DNA of 64,000 nucleotides, taken from positions 62,001 to 126,000 of the forward strand of contig JAMXLM010000009.1 of NCBI GenBank assembly GCA_024280995.1, given 5' to 3'. Source of the stretch: Candidatus Dormiibacterota bacterium (GTDB lineage: Bacteria > Chloroflexota > Dormibacteria > Dormibacterales > Dormibacteraceae). Shown here piece by piece: positions 29,711-37,872 of the stretch (positions are counted from its first letter, which is position 1; the number at the start of each line of letters is the position of its first letter). Both the position numbers and the translations under genes were made by a program. Below the pieces are notes generated by a model. The model searched no databases and had not been told where the DNA came from. It saw only the letters and a program-made list of their open reading frames with translations.

Positions 29711-31071
29711 GCGCGTGCCCGGCGCAGGGCCGCATAGAGTCCGGCCGCGACGACCAGGCCGACGAGACCGCTCAAGTCGGCGCCGTGGAGGAGGTCGATC
29801 AGCGGCTGATTCGGAAAGTGCGCCTCCGGGAACACGCCGCCGAACAGGTTGGGGTAGTTGACGAAAGCGAGGCTGCTCGCCGTGCCGATCAGCCAGGCGG
29901 CGAGCGCGAGTCTCGGCCGCGCGTCGGGGAAGACGAAGAACGAAAGCAGCACCACAGCAGCCCACGCGGGCGCCCAGAGATACGTGAGCAGAAGGAAGTC
30001 CGTGTAGGCGGAGTGAAAGTCGGTGACCAGAACCGCGTACGTGGCCAGCAGCGCCCCAAGCACGCCGCAGCCGAGCGCCGTCTGCCAGCGCCGCAGCCGC
30101 ACGCCGAGCGTCAATGTGACCAGCCCGGCCGTGTAGACGTCGAGGTAGTTGGCCCATATCTCGCCGGCGATGACGAAGAGGAAGAAGGGCACGGCGACCC
30201 AGCCTCCGTGCTTGCTGATGACCGCGATGGGCCCATTGGGGTCGGACGCTGCGAGCTTTGGATCGATGGTCGGGATGAGAAGACCGAAAAGCCCGAGCAG
30301 CAGCATGGGCACGACGATTCCCGCGACCGGCCACAACGTGACCGCGCGGACCGGGCTCGAGCCAGGCAGATAGCGTGAGTAGTCGCTCGCGAACGGGTAC
30401 CAGGACGCGACCAGCGCGAAACAGGACATGAAGCCGAGGACGAAGGCGCCGGGGTAGTCGGCGCCGGCCTTCGCCGGGCCGGTCGCCCAGTGCATCTGAC
30501 CCGCCAGGGCGATGAAAAGGGCAACCGAAAGAGCTGCGAAGGCTACCGCTCCCCAGGACTCGAGGACCTGGATCGTCCGGTGGCCGTAGACGGCAACCGC
30601 AACGCTGATCGCCGCGACGGCAAGCGCCCAGGCGAACGTGGCCAGTCTGCCACCGCCGCCCAGCAGCTGCGCACCCGCCTGGGCCGCGATCACGGTGTCA
30701 ACCGCAAACCAACCGACGGCGAGGAAGAGGGTCAGGAACGCGCCGACTCTGGCGCCGGCGCCGCCGAGGATGCGGCGCGTAAACACGATCTGGGGCAACC
30801 CGGACCGGACTCCCGTGTTGCTCAGCAATCCGAGGATGAGCGCTCCGGCGACCGACCCGACCGCCACCGCAACCATGCCGTCCCAGACGCCAAGGCCGAA
30901 GTAGTTGGTGAGCAGGCTCGCCGTCAGGACGCTGGCGTAGTTCACGAACGCGCCCGCCCACAGAAAGGCGAGCCCCCGCGGCATGCCACGGCGATCCGAT
31001 TGGGAGACTTCTTCCAGGCCGCGTGACTCGACCTTGAGGAACTCGTCGTCGGTCGCGACGGTGGTTTCCAT
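29707..31071 (-). CDS. cytX: NCS1-family permease, probable HMP transporter CytX
   Basis: 454 residues with about twelve membrane helices of the nucleobase:cation symporter-1 (cytosine/purine permease) type, including [21 protein letters not shown] and [14 protein letters not shown]. Sequence alone would say cytosine or purine permease. The TPP riboswitch directly upstream and the coupled thiD point to uptake of hydroxymethylpyrimidine for thiamine synthesis, the CytX role. ATG start near 31071, 5 nt after an SD that lies inside the riboswitch 3' part. Confidence 0.88.
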   Translation of the reverse strand: METTVATDDEFLKVESRGLEEVSQSDRRGMPRGLAFLWAGAFVNYASVLTASLLTNYFGLGVWDGMVAVAVGSVAGALILGLLSNTGVRSGLPQIVFTRRILGGAGARVGAFLTLFLAVGWFAVDTVIAAQAGAQLLGGGGRLATFAWALAVAAISVAVAVYGHRTIQVLESWGAVAFAALSVALFIALAGQMHWATGPAKAGADYPGAFVLGFMSCFALVASWYPFASDYSRYLPGSSPVRAVTLWPVAGIVVPMLLLGLFGLLIPTIDPKLAASDPNGPIAVISKHGGWVAVPFFLFVIAGEIWANYLDVYTAGLVTLTLGVRLRRWQTALGCGVLGALLATYAVLVTDFHSAYTDFLLLTYLWAPAWAAVVLLSFFVFPDARPRLALAAWLIGTASSLAFVNYPNLFGGVFPEAHFPNQPLIDLLHGADLSGLVGLVVAAGLYAALRRARA

Positions 31072-31073
31072 TG

Positions 31074-31160
31074 CTTCCCTCCGCTGGCATTACCCAGTTC
31101 AGGTATTTGCGGTCGGCTGACGAGCCCTCTCAGCCCAGCCTTCGCGCCTGAGCTCCCGCC
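31074..31160 (-). promoter_or_regulatory. TPP (thiamine pyrophosphate) riboswitch
   Basis: Read on the minus strand, this leader contains the thi-box hallmarks CTGGGCTGAGAGGG (complement of 31125-31138) and ACCTGAACTGGGTAATGCC followed by AGCGGAGGGAA (complement of 31075-31104). These match the pyrimidine- and pyrophosphate-sensing arms of the TPP riboswitch. The GGAGG ribosome-binding site sits in the 3' part, 5 nt before the cytX-like start, which favours translational control. Ligand-bound RNA would shut off cytX and thiD. Confidence 0.93.
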
Positions 31161-31183
31161 TGAAAGACGATGTTAAGGAGGCG

Positions 31184-31960
31184 CTAGCTCTGCCGCCAGG
31201 GCGCGGGGAGGAGGTGGGCAAGAATTCGGTACACCTCCGGGTTCAGCGCGAGGCCGACGTGGCTGCCGTGCACCTCGATCGAATTGACGTCGGGGCGCAA
31301 GCAAGCCTTCCAGTTGACGACCCCGTCCGATCGCGAATAGATCGATGTCGTCGGCACACGGGGGTGTGCGGCGAGGTCGCGGAGGAAGCGCATCTCGACC
31401 GAGGCGTCGTGCCTGTAGCGCATCGTGTTGAAGAGGTGCGCCGCGTGGACGCCGGCCATCGTGAGCGGGTGGACGTCGAACGGATCGCCGAGGGGCGAGC
31501 CAAGCGTGATCACCTGCTCGACCATCTCCGGTTTGCGATGCGACAGCACCTTGGCGAGCACGCCGCCGCGGCTGTGGCCGACGAGCGACACGCGAGCGGC
31601 GGTCTTGTGGTTCAGCGCGGTCAACGAATCGAGGAGCGGCTTCAGCATGACCTCGGAGTACATGACGTTGAAGGCAAGACCCGCGAGCCGCGGCCGGTAG
31701 CCGACGCGTCGCAGCCAGTCGTGCTGGGTGCGCAGAGTCCAGTCGCCAGCGAGGAACCCCGGGATCAGAAGCACCGGCCGGCGCAGCCCAGGCGGAACGT
31801 CGACGCCGCGGAACACGGGGTCGCGGACGAGGCGAAGAAACTCGAGGTAGAAGCGACCCTCCAGCCACATCGGAGGGATGGGATCCCAGCGCCCCAGACG
31901 CCGAAGCTGCGGCTTCTGCGCGGGGCGCTTGCTATGAGGCGGTTCGGAGACTGTTGCCAA
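31184..31960 (-). CDS. Alpha/beta hydrolase, lipase/esterase-like
   Basis: 258 residues with an alpha/beta-hydrolase core: RPVLLIPGFLAGDW (oxyanion strand), the nucleophile elbow VGHSRGG, SIYSRSDGVVNW (acid loop) and GSHVGLALNPEVYRIL holding the predicted catalytic histidine. No signal peptide is seen, so it is probably cytoplasmic. It is a clear paralogue of the protein at 34507-35190, sharing DPVFRG, IPGF.GDW and LNPEVYR. Substrate unknown. It lies upstream of the riboswitch gene and is transcribed in the same direction. Confidence 0.8.
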   Translation of the reverse strand: MATVSEPPHSKRPAQKPQLRRLGRWDPIPPMWLEGRFYLEFLRLVRDPVFRGVDVPPGLRRPVLLIPGFLAGDWTLRTQHDWLRRVGYRPRLAGLAFNVMYSEVMLKPLLDSLTALNHKTAARVSLVGHSRGGVLAKVLSHRKPEMVEQVITLGSPLGDPFDVHPLTMAGVHAAHLFNTMRYRHDASVEMRFLRDLAAHPRVPTTSIYSRSDGVVNWKACLRPDVNSIEVHGSHVGLALNPEVYRILAHLLPAPWRQS

Positions 31961-31984
31961 TGTGTTGGGTCTAGCGCTGCTCCG

Positions 31985-32875
31985 TCATGAGGCTGCCGCG
32001 GCGCTGGCGATTCTATAGCCGCTCCATGACTTCAGCGTCGTGAGAAATAGGTCCGGGGTTTCCATCATCGGCACGTGACCGACACCCTGAAGGACCTTCA
32101 GCTCCCAGTCCGGGCGTTTCTCCACGAGCCGGCGCGCGGCATCGACAGGGATCAGGCGGTCGAGGCTGCCATGCACGACCAGCACGGGCGCGCTGACTGC
32201 GGCGGCGCGCGTCCAGAAGGCCGGGCTCGCCATCCGGAGCCCGATCGACCGCGAGGCTTGAATGAACGCGCGTGCATTCTGGCGACCGAGGCCGCTGCGC
32301 TCGCGCGTCAGGTGCACGTGGGCCTCGACGACTTCTGGGGAAACGCGAGAGGGGTCCGCGCACACAAGCGCCAGCGTCTGCATCACGAGGCCCTCGGCGC
32401 CGAGAGTGCGTACGCGATGGTCGAGGATCGTCTGCGCGAGGCCGGGGACCGAGAGTGCGGCCATCGCGCCCAGCATCAACGGCGGCGGCCGGCGGACATG
32501 CGGGCCGGGGATGGCAGCGTCCACGAGCACCACCGAACGCACCGCCTCGGGATGCGCGGCCGCCTCGAGAACGGCGATGTGGCCGCCCATCGAGTTGCCG
32601 ATGAGGACGACCGGCTCGCCGACGACCTTCTCGACGAAGCCGTGGACCAGCCGCGCGTTGGCGCCCACGGTCGCGGATCGGTTCAGGAGCGGCGTTTCGC
32701 CAAAGCCCGCGAGGTCCAGCGCGATCACGCGACGGGTCTCGGCGAGCTCTGGTCCCACGGCCATCCAGTTGATGGCGGCGCCGCCGAGGCCGTGGACCAT
32801 GACAAGCGGTGTCCCGACGCCGCCGAAGTCGACGTAATGGACAGGCCCGTCGACGTCGGCGACCTTATGCCGCAC
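31985..32875 (-). CDS. Alpha/beta hydrolase
   Basis: 296 residues. The fold landmarks are PLVMVHGLGGAAINW, VIALDLAGFGET, the nucleophile elbow IGNSMGGHIAV, VLVVHGSLDRLIPVD with the acid residue, and GVGHVPMMETPD with the catalytic histidine. Members of this group act on esters, amides or C-C bonds. There are no neighbours that fix the substrate; a TetR-type gene lies 13 nt upstream on the same strand and may regulate it. ATG start. Confidence 0.85.
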   Translation of the reverse strand: MRHKVADVDGPVHYVDFGGVGTPLVMVHGLGGAAINWMAVGPELAETRRVIALDLAGFGETPLLNRSATVGANARLVHGFVEKVVGEPVVLIGNSMGGHIAVLEAAAHPEAVRSVVLVDAAIPGPHVRRPPPLMLGAMAALSVPGLAQTILDHRVRTLGAEGLVMQTLALVCADPSRVSPEVVEAHVHLTRERSGLGRQNARAFIQASRSIGLRMASPAFWTRAAAVSAPVLVVHGSLDRLIPVDAARRLVEKRPDWELKVLQGVGHVPMMETPDLFLTTLKSWSGYRIASAAAAS

Positions 32876-32888
32876 TGCGTCAAAGATG

Positions 32889-33362
32889 CTACGCCAGGAT
32901 TCCTCCGGCGAGACGAATGAGGATCTCCGTCACGGCGGCGGCGGAGCGGCGGCCGTCTTTGTGGAGGCGATCGAAGACGGCGAACGTGCTCAACGCGGCG
33001 ACGACGTCCTCCGCCTCTTTCAGCGAGCAGCCCGGCCGCAGGCGATCGGCGGCCGCAAGCTGTTCAGCAAGTCGCCTTGGCGCATCGGTCGTCCCTTCGA
33101 CGTGCAGGTTGCGGAACAGCGCCGGGTTGCCGGCCCATGCCAGGCACGACCGCTCGAAGAACGTCCGGAGGTCCAGGGCGCCCGCATCGGGAGGAGGGGA
33201 GGCGATTGCCCCGAGGACGGCCCCCCGAGAGCCGAAGTGGCTGTATACGGTCAACCGAGACACGCCCGCCTTGCGCGCGATGTCACCGACGCTTGGCCCG
33301 GAGCCGTCCGCCGCGACAAGTTCTCTCGCGGCCTCGAGGATCGCCCGCCTGGTGCGGTCCAC
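32889..33362 (-). CDS. TetR-family transcriptional regulator
   Basis: 157 residues, short for the family (about 190-220). The DNA-binding domain is intact: RRAILEAARELVAADGSGPSVGDIARKAGVSRLTVYSHFGSR. The C-terminal ligand domain appears reduced but has the expected helices. GTG start at 33362. The intergenic region up to the DoxX-Rieske gene carries the inverted repeat CAGAtagTCTG at 33415-33425, a plausible operator. It may control itself, the hydrolase downstream and the divergent DoxX-Rieske gene. Confidence 0.85.
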   Translation of the reverse strand: MDRTRRAILEAARELVAADGSGPSVGDIARKAGVSRLTVYSHFGSRGAVLGAIASPPPDAGALDLRTFFERSCLAWAGNPALFRNLHVEGTTDAPRRLAEQLAAADRLRPGCSLKEAEDVVAALSTFAVFDRLHKDGRRSAAAVTEILIRLAGGILA

Positions 33363-33402
33363 CGATATCTGGCGTCGACCGAGCCTGTACGGATGAGGAA
33401 TT

Positions 33403-33425
33403 CAGATATTTAAACAGATAGTCTG
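33403..33425. promoter_or_regulatory. Candidate TetR operator
   Basis: CAGATA occurs twice (33403-33408 and 33415-33420), and the second begins an inverted repeat CAGA-TAG-TCTG (33415-33425). This AT-rich stretch (ATTTAAACAGATA) sits between the divergent TetR and DoxX-Rieske genes, where an autoregulated operator and promoter would be expected. Confidence 0.5.
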
Positions 33426-33476
33426 CTTAATAGAAACTCCCAGCAAACGCCCAGAAACGCCTCGTATACAACGCCG

Positions 33477-34478
33477 GTGGCCAGAAAGCGCGGGAAAAAG
33501 ACGCCGCCTATCGCCGCTCCCGCCTCGTCCACGGACCGGTGGCCGCGCTACGCCACACTGCCCCTTCGCTTCTTCCTCGGCGCCACCTTCCTGTACGCGG
33601 GTCTGCAGAAGATCAGCGACCCCGGCTTCCTCCAGCCCGGCGCACCGACCTACATCGGCACGCAGCTCCAGGGCTTCGCCGCCCAGTCTCCGATCGGATT
33701 CCTGATCGACGCGTTCGCCCTTCCGACCCCCCAGCTCACAGGCGTGCTGGTCATCATCACGGAGCTCGTGGTCGGAGCCCTGGTGATCGTGGGCCTTGCG
33801 ACACGCTGGGCGGCCGCCGTCGGAGCGGCGGTCAATTTTGTGTTCTTCCTCACCGCCAGCTGGTCGATACAGCCGTACTTCCTGGGTTCGGACGGCATCT
33901 ACACCGTGGCGTGGTTGACCCTAGTGCTGGTCGGCGACCAGGGAGTGCTCACGGTGCGCCCGCTTCTTTTCGGTCCGGCGCAGATGGCGGCTCCGCTCGA
34001 CCCTGGCCGCCGGCGCCTCCTCGTCCAGATAGGCAGCGCGGCAGTGGCCGCGGTGTGGGTGCTGTCGGTCATACCCCACGTGCGTCGCACCGCAACCGCT
34101 ACTCCAGAGACATCGCCATCGCCGGCGACACCGTCACCCTCGGCAACGCCGCCGGCGACGCCGACCCCGACCGGCACTCGCGTCGGCGCGGCAAGCGACC
34201 TCGAGGCGAACGGCTTCTTGAACTTTCAAGACCCGGCAAGCGGTGATCCGGCGGTCGCCGTGTCACTGTCCGGCGGTCGCGTGGTCGCCTTCGACGCGGT
34301 CTGCACCCATGCCGGCTGCACGGTCGAGTACGACACGGGCCAGAAGCTGCTCGCCTGTCCATGTCACGGCGCCCTCTTCGACCCGTCTCGCGCGGCCGCG
34401 GTGGTTGGAGGGCCGGCGCCGTCGCCCCTACCGCCCATCAAGGTCGAGGTGGCCGGCGGCAGCGTTTACGCAGGCTGA
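33477..34478 (+). CDS. DoxX-like membrane domain fused to a Rieske [2Fe-2S] domain
   Basis: 333 residues combining two families. Residues ~20-185 are a four-helix DoxX/TQO-type membrane domain (LRFFLGATFLYAGLQKI, VLVIITELVVGALVIVGL, VNFVFFLTASW). A Pro/Thr/Ser-rich linker follows (TPETSPSPATPSPSATPP). The C-terminal ~100 residues form a Rieske domain with both cluster motifs, CTHAGC and CPCHGALFD. DoxX relatives include thiosulfate:quinone oxidoreductase subunits; a Rieske partner suggests membrane electron transfer, probably at the outer face. GTG start, divergent from the TetR gene. Confidence 0.82.
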   Translation: MARKRGKKTPPIAAPASSTDRWPRYATLPLRFFLGATFLYAGLQKISDPGFLQPGAPTYIGTQLQGFAAQSPIGFLIDAFALPTPQLTGVLVIITELVVGALVIVGLATRWAAAVGAAVNFVFFLTASWSIQPYFLGSDGIYTVAWLTLVLVGDQGVLTVRPLLFGPAQMAAPLDPGRRRLLVQIGSAAVAAVWVLSVIPHVRRTATATPETSPSPATPSPSATPPATPTPTGTRVGAASDLEANGFLNFQDPASGDPAVAVSLSGGRVVAFDAVCTHAGCTVEYDTGQKLLACPCHGALFDPSRAAAVVGGPAPSPLPPIKVEVAGGSVYAG

Positions 34479-34506
34479 CCGGCGCAGGGTCCTACCATCC
34501 GACGCG

Positions 34507-35190
34507 ATGAGGTTGTGGGATCCACTCGCCGTGCGCGAGCTGTCCGCGCTGCTCAGGGACCCGGTGTTTCGCGGCCGCAGTGTTCGCAAGGGCGACGGAC
34601 GGCCGGTGCTCTTGATCCCGGGGTTCTTCTCTGGCGACTGGGCGCTGCAGATGCTGCACCGCTGGCTCGGCCGGATGGGATACGCGAGCCATCTCTCCGG
34701 CATCCTCCTCAACGTCCAGCACTCGGAGCGGGCGCTGCCCGAGCTGCACCGCAGGATCGGGGCGATAGAGAAGGAGGCCGGCATGCGTGTGAGCCTCGTC
34801 GGCCACAGCCTCGGCGGCCTGATGGCGAAGGTCATCTCGCAGCGCAAGCCCGACCGCATAGAGCAGGTCATCGCCCTGGGCTCGCCTCTGGCCAACTGGA
34901 CCGACGTGCGGACGTTCACCCAGCGCGCGGTCGACGTCGTGAAGACGGGCAACGAGCTCCTGTACGGCCGGCGCCTCGCTCAGGAAGGCCGCTTCATGTA
35001 TGACCTCAAGCTGGCGCCCGTGGTGCCGACGACATCGATCTACACGCCGACGGACGACGTCGTGAACTTCCGCTCGTGCCTGCGGCCCGACATCCCGGCG
35101 CTGCCGGTTTGGGGCTCGCACAACGGGCTGCTCGTCAACCCCGAGGTGTACAGGCTTCTCGGCCGGCTGCTCGCGCGACCGCGGCGATGA
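34507..35190 (+). CDS. Alpha/beta hydrolase, paralogue of 31184-31960
   Basis: 227 residues: RPVLLIPGFFSGDWALQML, the nucleophile elbow VGHSLGGLMAKV, TSIYTPTDDVVNF and GSHNGLLVNPEVYRLLG. It shares long stretches with the hydrolase at 31184-31960 but lacks that protein's ~40-residue N-terminal extension. ATG start 28 nt after the DoxX-Rieske gene. The next gene starts inside its stop codon (ATGA), so the two are co-translated. Substrate unknown. Confidence 0.82.
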   Translation: MRLWDPLAVRELSALLRDPVFRGRSVRKGDGRPVLLIPGFFSGDWALQMLHRWLGRMGYASHLSGILLNVQHSERALPELHRRIGAIEKEAGMRVSLVGHSLGGLMAKVISQRKPDRIEQVIALGSPLANWTDVRTFTQRAVDVVKTGNELLYGRRLAQEGRFMYDLKLAPVVPTTSIYTPTDDVVNFRSCLRPDIPALPVWGSHNGLLVNPEVYRLLGRLLARPRR

Positions 35191-36038
35191 TCGCGGTCGC
35201 CGTCGGGCTGTCGCTCCTCGCGGCGGTCTTCCACGGCACATGGAACGTGCTTGTCAAGGTCAGCGGCGATCCGATCGCGACTTTCCGCCGCGCGACCGTG
35301 ATGGCCGGCCTCACGGCGACCATCAGCCTTGCTCCCCTGTGGCTGATCTTCGGCCGGCCCACGCTGACGATCACCGCTGCCCTGCTTTGCCTGCTGTCGT
35401 CGCTCCTCGAGACGACATACCTGTGGCTGCTCTCCACGGCCTACCGGCGTGGTGACCTGTCGGCGGTCTATCCCATCGCGCGTGGGTCGGCGCCACTTCT
35501 CAGCGTGCTGGTCGGTCTCTTCCTCCTTCATGAAAGCCTCGGCGCCGCCCAGCTCGCAGGAGTGGCTCTGCTGCTCGCCGGCATTCTTGCCGTGACGGTT
35601 GCGCAGGCGCGCGGGAGGGCAACGGTGCCTGCCCTGCTCACCGGTGTTGCGATCGCGGCCTACAGCTCGGTCGACCGGCTCGGCGTCCGCCTGGCCACGC
35701 CATGGCTGTACGCGTGGCTGCTGTTCACACTCATGGCGATAGAGCTGCCGGTCACGATCTGGGTGGCTTCAGCACTTGGGCTTTACCGCCGCTCGGCGAC
35801 GTCGCCTCCGACCTGGAGCCAGTCGGCCGTGATCGGCGTGTTCTTCTGGGCCGGCTACTTCCTGGTGCTGTGGGCGTTGAGTCTCGCGCCGCTGGCGGTG
35901 GTCGCGCCCGTCCGCGAGATCGCGATCGTCGCCGTCGCCGTTTGGGGCGTATGGCGCATGCGCGAACGACACGGTGCCGCGATGAAGGTGTCGGGGGCGG
36001 CCGCCGCGCTGGCCGGGATTGCCCTGCTGGCAATCTAG
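35187..36038 (+). CDS. EamA/DMT-family transporter
   Basis: 283 residues with ten predicted helices arranged as two EamA repeats: FHGTWNVLVKVSG opens the first, and VYPIARGSAPLLSVLVG marks the conserved helix-4 block. The second repeat ends LAVVAPVREIAIVAVAV. The family exports or imports small metabolites; the substrate cannot be told. ATG overlaps the hydrolase stop by 4 nt. It is followed by the cold-shock gene leader. Confidence 0.85.
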   Translation: MIAVAVGLSLLAAVFHGTWNVLVKVSGDPIATFRRATVMAGLTATISLAPLWLIFGRPTLTITAALLCLLSSLLETTYLWLLSTAYRRGDLSAVYPIARGSAPLLSVLVGLFLLHESLGAAQLAGVALLLAGILAVTVAQARGRATVPALLTGVAIAAYSSVDRLGVRLATPWLYAWLLFTLMAIELPVTIWVASALGLYRRSATSPPTWSQSAVIGVFFWAGYFLVLWALSLAPLAVVAPVREIAIVAVAVWGVWRMRERHGAAMKVSGAAAALAGIALLAI

Positions 36039-36062
36039 GGCGCGGGTGATAAGGTAGCGAGG

Positions 36063-36140
36063 TCCCCGGTAGTCGGGGATGTTCGCCGCGGTCGGATCTT
36101 CTCGAAAGGGCCGTGCGTTCGCGCCATTACTTTCGAGAAG
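36063..36140 (+). promoter_or_regulatory. Structured 5' leader of the cold-shock gene
   Basis: Two strong hairpins precede cspA. One is TCCCCG (36063-36068) with CGGGGA (36074-36079) around GTAGT. The other is a perfect 11-bp stem CTTCTCGAAAG (36098-36108) with CTTTCGAGAAG (36130-36140). The second arm ends directly against the G-run ribosome-binding site (GGGGGG, 36141-36146). A long structured leader is characteristic of csp mRNAs, where folding changes with temperature control translation; that role here is inferred. Confidence 0.6.
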
Positions 36141-36151
36141 GGGGGTACGAG

Positions 36152-36355
36152 ATGCCGACAGGCACTATCAAGAAGCTGGTGTCCGACCGCGGGTTCGGAT
36201 TCATCGCCGCGGAGGACGGAAAGGAGTACTTCTTCCACCGCACCGGCCTCGACTCGAGCGTGAACTTCGATTCCCTCGCCGGCGGCGAGCGGGTCAGCTT
36301 CGAGATCGAGCCCAGCCAGAAGGGTCCTCGCGCCAACCGGATCAAGCTGGCGTAG
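36152..36355 (+). CDS. CspA-family cold-shock protein
   Basis: 67-residue single cold-shock domain that binds single-stranded RNA/DNA. It contains the two RNP motifs, RGFGFIAAEDG (RNP1, usually K-G-F-G-F-I) and YFFHRTGL (RNP2, usually V-F-V-H-F). The ATG at 36152 follows a G-run SD and begins exactly at the domain. The upstream GTG in frame would read through the structured leader. An AlkA-like frame begins at its stop codon. Confidence 0.95.
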   Translation: MPTGTIKKLVSDRGFGFIAAEDGKEYFFHRTGLDSSVNFDSLAGGERVSFEIEPSQKGPRANRIKLA

Positions 36356-37278
36356 CCGCCACCGCGACCGGCAGCAGCTTCGACATCCGGCCCCTCGGCG
36401 ACTACTCCCTCGAGGAGAGCGCCGGGTTCATCGACGCTTGGCACGAAGCGCCATCGGAAGGCGGTAAGACCGAGGGGCACCTGCACCTTGCGTTTCTGAC
36501 CGACGATGACTGGCTGCCGGTCGGCGTCTGCCTGAAGCAGGACGCGTCGCGGGAGGTGCGTGGGACGGTCTACGGCGACGCGCCGGCGGAGGTGGTCCAA
36601 AAGCAAACAGCCCGGATCCTGAGCCTCGACGTCGACGGCCGCGATTGGCCGGCGGTGGGGGAACGCGACGCGGTGGTCGGGCGACTGCAGCGAATGTTTC
36701 CGGGCTTTCGCCCGGTCAACTGGTCGAACGCGTACGAGGCGGCGGCGTGGTGCTTGATCTCATCGCGGATCGCGATGCGCCAGGCGCAGGGCATCAAGGA
36801 CCGGATGTCGCGGGAGCTCGGCGCGGTCGTCGACGTCCACGGTCACCGGCTCTGGTGCTTTCCGGGTCCGGAAGCGCTCATCCGGCTATCCGCGTACCGG
36901 GGACTGTTCGGCCGCAAGGTCGAGTACCTGAACCAGCTCGGGCACGCGGCGATGCGCGGTGAGCTCGACACCGAGCCCCTGCGCGGGCTGCCGCAGCAGG
37001 AAGCGCTGGAGCGCTTGAAACGGCTGAAGGGCATCGGAGAGTTCGGCTCACAGCTGATCAGGCTCCGGGCGCTCAGCGCGGTCGATGAGCTGCCGACCGC
37101 CGAGCGGCGGCTGCTCCAGGCGACGCGAGAGGCGTACGGGTTGACCCACGATCCCGACATCGCCGAGCTCGCAACCATCGCCGAGGGTTGGAGGCCCTAC
37201 CGGATGTGGGTCGCCGTGCATCTACGGCGGATGTTGGGCGGCGGTGCCGGCATGACGCACTCACGCGCGTCTGGCTGA
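36352..37278 (+). CDS. AlkA-like DNA glycosylase, start codon unclear
   Basis: About 308 residues of a long AlkA-like HhH-GPD protein: an N-terminal domain (FDIRPLGDYSLEESAGFID, HLHLAFLTDDDWLPVGVCL), then AAWCLISSRIAMRQAQGIK and the hairpin LKGIGEFGSQLIRLRAL. The usual catalytic aspartate position reads VDELPTAERRL, so the acid may be Asp or Glu there, or activity may be altered. Homology starts right after the csp stop. The only in-frame ATG upstream is at 36079 inside the csp leader, and the first downstream GTG is at 36556, inside the domain. Non-canonical initiation or a sequencing error is likely. Confidence 0.75.
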   Translation, partial: VAATATGSSFDIRPLGDYSLEESAGFIDAWHEAPSEGGKTEGHLHLAFLTDDDWLPVGVCLKQDASREVRGTVYGDAPAEVVQKQTARILSLDVDGRDWPAVGERDAVVGRLQRMFPGFRPVNWSNAYEAAAWCLISSRIAMRQAQGIKDRMSRELGAVVDVHGHRLWCFPGPEALIRLSAYRGLFGRKVEYLNQLGHAAMRGELDTEPLRGLPQQEALERLKRLKGIGEFGSQLIRLRALSAVDELPTAERRLLQATREAYGLTHDPDIAELATIAEGWRPYRMWVAVHLRRMLGGGAGMTHSRASG

Positions 37279-37353
37279 GCCATTCGCGGCTATTCGTCGT
37301 TCCGAGGCTCGCGCGTTCTTCGTCCGCACCAGGGCTGGCAATCGGTCGACTAC

Positions 37354-37872
37354 GTGCTCGCCGCGATCGCTGCCGTTTTGTTCGCGTACGGCCTTTGGGG
37401 CGGATGGACAGTCATCACGGCGCTCACCGATCTGCGGTTGCTCAATGCGGAATGCCCCGGCACCTCGTGCCTGCATCACGGCTCGGTTGCCCATCGAAGC
37501 CTCGAACAGATTGGCTATCCGGGCTTCTACCTCAGCGGATTTCCGGGTACGGGGCCGAGCTATCTCTGCGTGCTTACGATTCAGTTCGACGCGAGTACAG
37601 CGCTCGCCGGGATTCCGGAATCTGCGTGCAGTCAGATCGCTGACGGCAGCTCGGTCGACGCCACCGTCTGGCGCGGGACGGTGGTGTATGTGACCACCAC
37701 GGCCGGATTCATGGGCACCTACAACCACCCGGCGACGCGCCTTTTCGTCGGACTGTGGAGGTCACCGGCCCTAGCGCTGGCCGTCATTTTCGTGGCGATG
37801 ATTCACATCGACGTCGCCAACCATCGCTTCTGGCGCACCTTCAAGAGAAGGCGGCAGAACGTTCAGATGTGA
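37354..37872 (+). CDS. Membrane protein of unknown function
   Basis: 172 residues with an N-terminal helix (VLAAIAAVLFAYGLWGGWTVI) and a C-terminal helix (SPALALAVIFVAMIHIDVA). An extracytoplasmic-looking middle carries several cysteines (CPGTSC, YLCVL, SACSQI) that could form disulfides. It ends basic (FKRRRQNVQM). No family recognised. GTG start; the end overlaps the convergent acetyltransferase by 10 nt. Real-gene support is membrane topology and absence of a competing frame. Confidence 0.55.
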   Translation: MLAAIAAVLFAYGLWGGWTVITALTDLRLLNAECPGTSCLHHGSVAHRSLEQIGYPGFYLSGFPGTGPSYLCVLTIQFDASTALAGIPESACSQIADGSSVDATVWRGTVVYVTTTAGFMGTYNHPATRLFVGLWRSPALALAVIFVAMIHIDVANHRFWRTFKRRRQNVQM

